Positions 28,561 through 35,875 of a DNA stretch of 64,000 bases are shown here, in pieces. The translations under genes and the position numbers were made by a program. Every line of letters starts with the position of its first letter. Within the stretch, counting starts at the first letter, position 1. A model generated the notes under the pieces. That model worked only from the letters and a program-made list of their open reading frames with translations, did not search any database and was not told where the DNA came from. The DNA is from Halovibrio variabilis (GTDB lineage: Bacteria > Pseudomonadota > Gammaproteobacteria > Pseudomonadales > Halomonadaceae), in contig NZ_BJXV01000012.1 of the NCBI RefSeq assembly GCF_007991175.1, positions 106,741-170,740 of the forward strand, in the 5' to 3' direction.

Positions 28561-29664
28561 ATGAAAAAATTGACCCATTTCACGCTTACCAGCCTCGCAG
28601 CAGGCGTCGCCTTTGCTGCGCTAACCACCACGGTTCACGCTCAAGAAGAGTGGACAATGACCACCACTTGGCCAGATAACCTAGACCTCATCAAGATTGA
28701 CCAACATTGGGTCGAGCTCGTCAACAAACTGGCGGGCGATGAGCTACAAATCAATTTCCGCGCGGGCGGCACGCTAATGCCGGGTACCGAGGTATTTGAC
28801 GCCACTGAAACCGGCAGTATTGAAGCCGCTGGCGACTGGCCGGGGTATTGGGCGGGCCTAAACCCGGCGTTTTCACCGCTCGCCACCACCACCAGCCTAT
28901 TCAACGGCGTTGACTACCTTAATTGGATTCAACAATGGGGCGGCCGCGAGCTGTACGAAGAAATCTATGGTCAGTTCAACATGGTGTACCTGCCCTACGG
29001 CATTACCAACAATGAGTCGGGCTTTATGGGCCGCACCCCCATTGAGAGCATTGCCGATTTAGACGGCAAGCGTCTGCGCCTTTCGGGCCGCGACCAGGGC
29101 CGCGTGCTGGAAGAGCTAGGCGGCTCCCAGGTCACCCTGGCAGGCGGCGAAGTCTATCAGGCCATTGAGCGCGGCGTTATCGACGCTGGCGAGTTTTCTA
29201 CCCCCGGCGTCGATTACAATGCAGGCTTTGCCGAAGTCGCCGAGTATTGGGCAACGCCGGGCTGGCACCAGTCGGCCAGCGTGTTTGGGGTGATGATCAA
29301 CCAAGACGCCTGGGACGCCCTCTCCGAAGATACCCAAGAAACCCTGCGCATTGCCGCCGATGCCACCATGGCATGGTCACTGGCCTGGTCAGAGCGCCAG
29401 TCGACTGAAGCCACCCAGAAGTTCATTGATGAAGGCGTCACCATCAACCACTTCTCCGAAGAGGACTTGGCGCGTATCCAGGAAGTGACCAATGAGGTCA
29501 TCTTGCGCGGCGCTTGCGAAGACCCCGACCATGCCAAGGTCTACCAGTCCATGGTTGCCTACCTGGAGCACTATGCCACGTGGCGCGACGTGTCGGCGCC
29601 CTACAACATGAGCCGCGTGATGGATAACCTGCCCTCGCTGGAAGAGATCGAAGCCTGCCTATAA
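28561..29664 (+). CDS. dctP: TRAP transporter substrate-binding protein, DctP family
   Basis: 367 residues with a signal peptide cleaved near VHAQEE. The mature protein has the DctP core: TTWPDNLDLIKIDQHW at the start, DLDGKRLRLSGRDQGRVLEE with the ligand-carboxylate arginine, and VYQAIERGVIDAGEF, the usual E-x-Y-x-A-x-x-x-G-x-I-D-A block. It binds an organic acid in the periplasm and feeds it to the DctQM permease encoded downstream. The subgroup resembles 2-oxo-acid and dicarboxylate binders, but the ligand is not determined by sequence. Confidence 0.92.
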   Translation: MKKLTHFTLTSLAAGVAFAALTTTVHAQEEWTMTTTWPDNLDLIKIDQHWVELVNKLAGDELQINFRAGGTLMPGTEVFDATETGSIEAAGDWPGYWAGLNPAFSPLATTTSLFNGVDYLNWIQQWGGRELYEEIYGQFNMVYLPYGITNNESGFMGRTPIESIADLDGKRLRLSGRDQGRVLEELGGSQVTLAGGEVYQAIERGVIDAGEFSTPGVDYNAGFAEVAEYWATPGWHQSASVFGVMINQDAWDALSEDTQETLRIAADATMAWSLAWSERQSTEATQKFIDEGVTINHFSEEDLARIQEVTNEVILRGACEDPDHAKVYQSMVAYLEHYATWRDVSAPYNMSRVMDNLPSLEEIEACL

Positions 29665-29675
29665 AACACTTGGGT

Positions 29676-29707
29676 ACCGCCTCGGCACGGTGCCGGGGCG
29701 GTTGTTT
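29676..29707 (+). terminator. Intercistronic hairpin after dctP
   Basis: ACCGCCTCGGCA / TGCCGGGGCGGT form a 12-bp stem (one T-G pair) with a CGG loop, followed by TGTTTGTG. It lies between dctP and dctQ and probably lets the abundant binding protein be made in excess over the permease by partial termination or 3'-end protection. Confidence 0.6.
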
Positions 29708-29729
29708 GTGCTGACCGCGGAGATCTTCC

Positions 29730-30233
29730 ATGAATGCGATTGCCAAGGCGATCGATGCCATCAATGAAACCCTTGGGCGTATTATCGCCCCGTTGATTGC
29801 CATCATCGCCCTCATTGTGCTTTTCGACATTGCCTCACGGTTTCTGTTTGGGCGCCCCAGTGACTGGGCCTTTGACGTAACCAAAATGCTGTTTGGCGCC
29901 CATTTCATGCTGATGGCGGCCTATGGGCTACGCCACCATGCCCATGTCGAAGTCGACGTACTCAAGCGCTTGCTGTCGCGCAAAAAGCAGGCCGCGCTTG
30001 AGCTGCTCGGCTATCTGATTTTCTTTGTCCCGTTTATTTGGATGTTGATCACCCTGGGCTGGAGCTTCTTTGAGCGCGCGTGGAGCCGCGGCGAAACCAC
30101 CTACGGCATGGTCTCAATCCCCGTCTACCCGATTAAAGGGGTGATTGTGGTCGCCGCAGTACTGATTCTGCTGCAGGCCATCGCCATTGTGCTACGCGCT
30201 ATCATGGTGCTGCGTGAGGAGACATCGGCATGA
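29730..30233 (+). CDS. dctQ: TRAP transporter small permease, DctQ family
   Basis: 167 residues with four membrane helices. The block FDIASRFLFGRPSDWAFDVT and GLRHHAHVEVDVLKRLLSRK match the DctQ pattern (R-x-x-x-G-x-x-x-x-W and the H-V-x-V-D motif). It forms the membrane complex with DctM. GGAG lies about 7 bp upstream, and its stop overlaps the dctM start by 4 bp (ATGA). Confidence 0.92.
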   Translation: MNAIAKAIDAINETLGRIIAPLIAIIALIVLFDIASRFLFGRPSDWAFDVTKMLFGAHFMLMAAYGLRHHAHVEVDVLKRLLSRKKQAALELLGYLIFFVPFIWMLITLGWSFFERAWSRGETTYGMVSIPVYPIKGVIVVAAVLILLQAIAIVLRAIMVLREETSA

Positions 30234-31564
30234 ACCTAAGTCCTGAATTACTCACGCTGGTAATGTTTGGCGGCCTGATGGTGGGCCTGTTTATGGGTCA
30301 CCCGCTGGCCTTTGTGCTCGGCGGTGTGGCGGTGATCGGCGCCTTCCTTGGCCCCGGTGAGCGTATCCTCGGCACCCTGATCAATAACATTTTCGGCAAC
30401 GCCATGGACAACTACGTGCTGGTGGCGATACCGCTGTTTATCCTAATGGCACGCTTCTTAAACGACTCGGGCGTGACCGAGAAGATGTTTGACGCCATGC
30501 GCTTGCTGTTAGCCAACCTGCGCGGCGGGTTGGCACTGACCGTGGTGATCGTGTCGGTGCTGCTGGCCGCCACCACGGGCATTGTGGGCGCCTCCATTGC
30601 AGTGATGGGCATGATTGCGCTGGTGCCGATGCTTAAGTATGGCTACAACAAAGAGCTAAGCGCAGGCGTGATCATGGCCAGCGGCTGCTTGGGGATTTTG
30701 ATCCCGCCCAGCATTATGCTGATCTTGATGGCCAGTTACTCGCCGGTATCGGTGGGCGCGCTGTTTGCAGGCGCCCTGGTACCAGGCTTACTGCTCGGGG
30801 TCATGTATGCGCTTTATGTTCTGATCATCTGCTATATCAAACCCAGCTACGGCCCCAAGGTACCGGCTGAAGAGCGCGCTGAAGTCAGCACTAAACAACT
30901 GCTGATCATGCTGGCGAAGTACGTGGTCCCGCCGATGTCGTTAATCCTTGGCGTATTGGGTGCGCTATTTACCGGTGTGGCCACGGCCACCGAGGCCTCG
31001 GCCATCGGCGTGTTTATCGCTTTCATCCTGTTTATGATTTTCGGTGACCGTAAAGCCTCTACCTGCTTCTGGACAATGATAGAAGCAGGTAAAACCACCA
31101 CCATGGTCATGCTCGTGCTGGTGGGGGCGACGGCGTTTACCGGCGTGTTCTCCCGCGGCGGCGGGATGACCGTGATCAGCGAGCTGGTGCTGGCCATGCC
31201 GGGCGGCACCGTTGGCGCGCTGATCTTGATGCTGTTCCTGGTGTTTATCCTGGGCATGTTCCTGGATTGGACCGGCATTGTGCTACTGAGCTTCCCGATC
31301 ATGCTGCCAATCGTCGACACCATGGGCGTGGATATGCTGTGGTTCGTGGTGATGGTCGCAGTGGTACTGCAGACATCCTTCCTGACGCCACCCTTTGGCT
31401 ACGCACTGTTCTACTTGAAAGGGGTGGCACCGCCGGGGGTCGAAATCGTTGATCTGTACAAAGCGGTCGTGCCCTTCGTCGCGTTGATTCTGCTGGCGTG
31501 TACGCTAATGGCCTTCTTCCCCTGGCTGGTGACGGGCCTGCCCGGCCTGATGATCGGTTACTAA
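30230..31564 (+). CDS. dctM: TRAP transporter large permease, DctM family
   Basis: 444 residues, about 12 membrane helices. VIMASGCLGILIPPSIMLIL and the PLFILMARFLNDSGVTEKMF block are DctM signatures. It carries solute across the inner membrane using a Na+ gradient, consistent with a halophile. Last gene of the dctPQM operon, overlapping dctQ by 4 bp. Confidence 0.94.
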   Translation: MNLSPELLTLVMFGGLMVGLFMGHPLAFVLGGVAVIGAFLGPGERILGTLINNIFGNAMDNYVLVAIPLFILMARFLNDSGVTEKMFDAMRLLLANLRGGLALTVVIVSVLLAATTGIVGASIAVMGMIALVPMLKYGYNKELSAGVIMASGCLGILIPPSIMLILMASYSPVSVGALFAGALVPGLLLGVMYALYVLIICYIKPSYGPKVPAEERAEVSTKQLLIMLAKYVVPPMSLILGVLGALFTGVATATEASAIGVFIAFILFMIFGDRKASTCFWTMIEAGKTTTMVMLVLVGATAFTGVFSRGGGMTVISELVLAMPGGTVGALILMLFLVFILGMFLDWTGIVLLSFPIMLPIVDTMGVDMLWFVVMVAVVLQTSFLTPPFGYALFYLKGVAPPGVEIVDLYKAVVPFVALILLACTLMAFFPWLVTGLPGLMIGY

Positions 31565-31695
31565 GCCTGCGACCCTAGCGGCGGATAGGCGGATGAAGCT
31601 GCAGCCGTGCAGCGCCAATGCTACTATTCACGCCCGACAGCGTGTTGCATTTGGCGTTTGCTGCGCCCACTTCCGCTTATTCAAGGAGAGTTCGC

Positions 31696-33381
31696 TTGCT
31701 CAGAACAGGTCGTCGCGGGCTATCCGCCGTCTCCGCTTCGCTTGGCCGTCGTACCAGCCCCTGGTCGATTGCGCTAATGGCCGTTGCATTGATCGTCGCG
31801 CTACCGGTGCTGGTGGTGTTTGCCCATATCGTTATGCCCACCGACGGCGTTTGGCAACACTTAGCCAGCACCGTGCTAAGTCGCTATTTGCACAACACCT
31901 TTTGGCTGGTGACGATCGTAGGACTCGGCACCCTAATTATCGGCACGGGCACCGCGTGGCTGGTGGTGATGTGCCGTTTCCCCGGTAAACGACTCTTCGA
32001 ATGGGCCCTGCTGCTTCCGCTGGCAGTGCCCACCTACGTGATTGCCTACGCCTATACCGATTTCCTGCAGTTTGCTGGCCCGTTACAAAGCCTGCTGCGC
32101 GAAACCTTTGGCTGGGCGTATGGCGATTACTACTTTCCCAATGTGCGCTCCCTCGGCGGTGCCGCCACGGTGATTACGCTGGTACTCTACCCTTACGTCT
32201 ACCTACTGGCCCGCGCCTCGTTTTTGGAGCAATCGGTGTGCGTGCTGGATGTCGGCCGGACGCTAGGCCGTGGGCCCTGGAAACTGTTTGCCAGCGTCGC
32301 CGTACCACTGGCACGCCCAGCGCTGGTAGGCGGCGTATCACTAGTGCTCATGGAGACGCTTAATGAATTTGGCGCTGTCCAGTTCTTTGGCGTCGATACC
32401 TTTACTACTGGCATCTATCGCACCTGGTTTGGGTTGGGTGAGCAAGTCGCCGCGGCGCAGTTGGCGGCGTGTCTACTCACCTTCGTTATTGTCCTGGTAC
32501 TGCTGGAGCGCTGGTCACGGGGCAAACGCCGCTACTTTCATACCACCAATCGCTATCAGCAGTTACCCGAATACGCCCTGCACGGCTGGCGCGCCGCCGC
32601 GGCGACGCTGGCCTGCCTGGTGCCGGTGCTGGTGGGCTTTTTACTGCCCAGCGGTATTCTGCTCAATCTATCGCTGCAGGGGGGCGATTCACTCTGGGGG
32701 ACGCGCTTTATCGGCTACGCTTGGAACAGCCTGGGGCTGGCAACGGTGGCCGCCATATTGGCTGTGGGCCTCGCGGTCGTACTCAGCTACGGCGTGCGCA
32801 TGCACGATACGACCTTTGCGCGGGTGGCTTCCCGCGTGGCGTCCATGGGGTATGCGATACCCGGCTCAGTGGTGGCGGTGGGGATTTTAATTCCCTTCGC
32901 CTGGTTGGATAACGCCCTCAACACCTGGCTTAACGACCACTATGGTTACATTATTGGCTTGGTGTTTAGCGGCTCGGCATTTATTTTGTTGTACGCCTAC
33001 GTGGTGCGCTTTTTAGCGGTTTCATTTAACGCCGTTGAAGCCAGCTTGGGTAAAGTCACCCCGAGCATGGACGCCGCTTCGCGCACCCTGGGCCAAACCG
33101 CTGGCGGTACGCTGCGCCGCATTCACACACCGCTGATGCGCAGCAGCCTTCTGGCAGCAGGCATTCTGGTGTTTGTGGATGTGATGAAAGAACTGCCCGC
33201 GACGATTATCTTGCGGCCGTTTAATTTCGACACCCTGGCGGTCCGCGCACACAACTTGGCGTCCGACGAACGGTTGGCGGAAGCCTCCACCGCGTCGCTC
33301 ACCATTGTGGTGGTGGGGATTTTGCCGGTTATCTTGCTGAGCCTGGCCATGCGCCGCGCGCGGCCCGGCAGCCAGGCTTAG
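31696..33381 (+). CDS. fbpB: Ferric iron ABC transporter permease, FbpB type
   Basis: Start chosen as TTG at 31696 (AAGGAG about 9 bp upstream), giving 561 residues; the frame stays open a further 26 codons upstream but without a ribosome site. Two fused permease halves, each with an EAA-type loop (LDVGRTLGRGPWKLFASVAV and MDAASRTLGQTAGGTLRRIH), and about 12 membrane helices mark the FbpB/SfuB family. It passes Fe3+ through the inner membrane. Its partners are split: the ATPase gene is convergent just downstream, and the binding protein gene lies beyond it. Confidence 0.9.
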   Translation: MLRTGRRGLSAVSASLGRRTSPWSIALMAVALIVALPVLVVFAHIVMPTDGVWQHLASTVLSRYLHNTFWLVTIVGLGTLIIGTGTAWLVVMCRFPGKRLFEWALLLPLAVPTYVIAYAYTDFLQFAGPLQSLLRETFGWAYGDYYFPNVRSLGGAATVITLVLYPYVYLLARASFLEQSVCVLDVGRTLGRGPWKLFASVAVPLARPALVGGVSLVLMETLNEFGAVQFFGVDTFTTGIYRTWFGLGEQVAAAQLAACLLTFVIVLVLLERWSRGKRRYFHTTNRYQQLPEYALHGWRAAAATLACLVPVLVGFLLPSGILLNLSLQGGDSLWGTRFIGYAWNSLGLATVAAILAVGLAVVLSYGVRMHDTTFARVASRVASMGYAIPGSVVAVGILIPFAWLDNALNTWLNDHYGYIIGLVFSGSAFILLYAYVVRFLAVSFNAVEASLGKVTPSMDAASRTLGQTAGGTLRRIHTPLMRSSLLAAGILVFVDVMKELPATIILRPFNFDTLAVRAHNLASDERLAEASTASLTIVVVGILPVILLSLAMRRARPGSQA

Positions 33382-33414
33382 ACGATACCTGAAAACTGAC
33401 GCGCCTGTTGACGT

Positions 33415-34521
33415 TCAATGGGCCGAGCTAGGGAAAACAAACACCTGGGAATGGTCCAAATCAATGTCGATCGGCTGACCTTCCTGAGGTAGAAAAACCC
33501 CCGGCACGCGGGCATGCAGGTGCGCTTCCAGGCCCCCTTCCCCATGGGCGCAGAGGTGAATCAGGCTAGTGCGCCCTAACAGCTTGGCCATCACCACATG
33601 GCTGTGGCTGTGGGCTTCAGCTGGCAGGTCGCGCGCTTGGATTCGCAGCGCTTCGGGGCGAATCATAATGTGCGCGTCGCTCCCCTCGGGCAGCCAACTG
33701 GCGTCCACGACACCGAGAGGCGTCTGCACTTTGCCACCCTTCACCGTACCGTTTAGCTCATTGACATCGCCAAAAAACGTCACCACGAAAGGGTCGCTTG
33801 GCGCGCAGTAGAGTTCCCGCGGGGTACCCGTTTGGATAATTTTGCCATCCCGCATTAGCGCGATGCGATCGGCCATAAACATCGCTTCTTCAGGATCGTG
33901 GGTCACCAGCAAGGTGGCCGAGCCAAGTTTCTTTAATACGTGCAGCGTGTCGTCGCGAATACGATCACGCAGCCGCGCATCCAGGCTGGAAAACGGCTCA
34001 TCCAACAACATCAACCGCGGCCTGGGGGCAAGGGCACGCGCCAGCGCCACACGCTGCTGCTGCCCGCCTGACAGCATGTGCGGGTAGGTGTCGACATAAT
34101 CCCTCATGCCTAACTGCGTAAGCAGCTCAACCGCCCGTTCGCGCCGCTGCTGGGAAGGCAGGTGTTTCAGTCCGAACGCCACGTTTTCCAGCACGCTTAG
34201 GTGAGGAAACAATGCTGAATCTTGGAAAGCCAGCCCCACGTTGCGCTTTTCTGGCGGCACATGGCGCTTACCCGGCGTCGCGATTGACACCCCTTCCAGG
34301 CTAACCTCGCCCTTTTGAAGCACTTCCAGCCCTGCCGCAATCCGCAGTAGCGTGGTTTTTCCACAACCAGAGGGGCCCAACAGACAAACGACTTCCCCTG
34401 GGGCAATATCCAAGTCGACCCCTTTGACGACTTGGTTAGCCGCAAACGTGTGCTGGACACCGCGCAATGACAGGGTCTGCGCATGGGTCGCAAGATCAGA
34501 AAGTGACACAGTTGCCGTCAT
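33415..34521 (-). CDS. fbpC: Ferric iron ABC transporter ATP-binding protein, FbpC type
   Basis: 368 residues from the ATG at 34521 (GAGTGGTG upstream); the open frame extends 22 codons further without family similarity. Walker A is GPSGCGKTTLL, the signature LSGGQQQRVALARALAPRPR and Walker B LMLLDEPFSSLD. A C-terminal OB-type regulatory domain (about 255-368) contains IMIRPEALRIQ. It energises the FbpB permease. Its divergent promoter region with fbpA contains a Fur box. Confidence 0.9.
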   Translation of the reverse strand: MTATVSLSDLATHAQTLSLRGVQHTFAANQVVKGVDLDIAPGEVVCLLGPSGCGKTTLLRIAAGLEVLQKGEVSLEGVSIATPGKRHVPPEKRNVGLAFQDSALFPHLSVLENVAFGLKHLPSQQRRERAVELLTQLGMRDYVDTYPHMLSGGQQQRVALARALAPRPRLMLLDEPFSSLDARLRDRIRDDTLHVLKKLGSATLLVTHDPEEAMFMADRIALMRDGKIIQTGTPRELYCAPSDPFVVTFFGDVNELNGTVKGGKVQTPLGVVDASWLPEGSDAHIMIRPEALRIQARDLPAEAHSHSHVVMAKLLGRTSLIHLCAHGEGGLEAHLHARVPGVFLPQEGQPIDIDLDHSQVFVFPSSAH

Positions 34522-34705
34522 TTTTTCACCACTCTTTCGTTCGCATGCTACGCAGTTAACGCCATACAGTTGCGAACACGGTTGCAAGTTATTTGTATTC
34601 TATTTTTTATTGCGATGAGATGCACGTCTGGCGGCTTTCGTTGAATGCGGTTGGTTAGCATTCAACTTGACCTCAACGCGGATAGCGGCTTGAATGTTTC
34701 ATAGT

Positions 34706-34724
34706 GATAATGCAACTTATTATC
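34706..34724. promoter_or_regulatory. Predicted Fur box between fbpC and fbpA
   Basis: GATAATGCAACTTATTATC matches the 19-bp Fur consensus GATAATGATAATCATTATC at 15 positions and is itself nearly palindromic. It lies about 40 bp before fbpA and 185 bp before the divergent fbpC start, so Fe-loaded Fur would most directly repress fbpA and possibly fbpC. Confidence 0.75.
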
Positions 34725-34762
34725 AGAATTTCCTGTTATCAACACCGTAGGAGATATTCGTG

Positions 34763-35788
34763 ATGACAAAAGCACGCCTGACGCTATCCATCGCCGCCAT
34801 TCTGGCTGGCTCCGCCGTTGCCAGCAGCGCACTGGCCAACGAGCTTAATCTTTACTCCGCTCGCCACTACGACTCGGACGAGCGTCTCTATGATGCGTTC
34901 ACCGAAGAGACCGGGATTGAAGTCAACATTCTTGAAGGCGACTCCGACCAGCTGATTGAACGCATTCAGCGCGAAGGCGTGGCAAGCCCCGCCGATGTGA
35001 TGATGACCGTCGACGCGGGTCGCCTATGGCGCGCGGAAGATGAAGGCATTTTCCAAAACGTCGAGTCTGACGTTCTTAACGAGCGCCTGCCCGAATCCAT
35101 GCGTCACCCAGACGGCCAGTGGTTTGGTTTTAGCCAGCGCGCCCGCGTTATTTTCTACAACCGCGAAAACTTCGACCCGAGCCAGATCACAAGCTACGAA
35201 GACCTCGCCGACCCGCAGTTTGAAGGTCAGGTATGCATCCGCTCTTCCAACAATATTTACAACCAGTCGCTACTGGCCTCAATGATTGAGCATCACGGCG
35301 AAGAGGGTGCCGAAGAGTGGGCCCAGGGCGTGGTGGATAACATGGCGCGGGATCCCGAAGGTGGCGACACCGACCAGATTCGTGGCGTTGCCAGCGGCGA
35401 GTGCGATATCGCCGTCGCCAACCACTACTACTATGTACGCCTGCTGAAATCCGACGACGACGCTGATCGCGAAGCGGCGCGTCAAGTCGGCATTATCTTT
35501 CCTAACCAGGATGGCCGCGGCACCCACGTCAACGTTGGCGGCGCCGGTGTGGTTGAGGGCGCGCCGAATCGTGACAACGCCGTTCGCTTCCTTGAGTACC
35601 TAGCGTCCGACACGGCTCAGGAAATCTTTGCCTCTGGCAACAACGAGTTCCCCGTGGTTGAGGGCATTAAGAAAGACCCGGTGCTGGAATCTTGGGGCGA
35701 CTTCGAAAAAGACAACGTCAACATCAGCATTCTGGGTGAAAACAACCCCGAAGCGATCCGCATTTTTGATCGCGTCGGCTGGCGTTAA
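34763..35788 (+). CDS. fbpA: Ferric iron ABC transporter periplasmic binding protein, FbpA type
   Basis: 341 residues from the ATG at 34763 (GGAG about 9 bp upstream). A signal peptide ends near SSALAN. The mature protein starts ELNLYSARHYDSDERLYDAF, typical of FbpA/IdiA/FutA. The iron-ligand tyrosines lie in VANHYYYVRLL, and NVGGAGVVEGAPNRDNAVRF is the conserved C-terminal block. It delivers Fe3+ to FbpB. Repression by Fur is predicted from the upstream box. A strong terminator follows. Confidence 0.92.
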   Translation: MTKARLTLSIAAILAGSAVASSALANELNLYSARHYDSDERLYDAFTEETGIEVNILEGDSDQLIERIQREGVASPADVMMTVDAGRLWRAEDEGIFQNVESDVLNERLPESMRHPDGQWFGFSQRARVIFYNRENFDPSQITSYEDLADPQFEGQVCIRSSNNIYNQSLLASMIEHHGEEGAEEWAQGVVDNMARDPEGGDTDQIRGVASGECDIAVANHYYYVRLLKSDDDADREAARQVGIIFPNQDGRGTHVNVGGAGVVEGAPNRDNAVRFLEYLASDTAQEIFASGNNEFPVVEGIKKDPVLESWGDFEKDNVNISILGENNPEAIRIFDRVGWR

Positions 35789-35812
35789 GCGTTAACCCTA
35801 GCGGTTATCTTG

Positions 35813-35844
35813 ACCCCGCAGCCAGTGGCTGCGGGGTTTTCGTT
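35813..35844 (+). terminator. Rho-independent terminator after fbpA
   Basis: ACCCCGCAGCC / GGCTGCGGGGTTTT stem with a short AGT loop, followed by TTTTCGTTT. Strong terminator for fbpA, with polA converging from the other side. Confidence 0.85.
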
Positions 35845-35875
35845 TAACGGCTTATCGTATTAGCTGTTTATTGTA

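Noticed and set aside
28363..28578. 71-codon minus-strand frame before dctP
   Set aside because: No ribosome site, Cys/Gly/Arg-rich without a recognisable fold, and it overlaps the dctP start.
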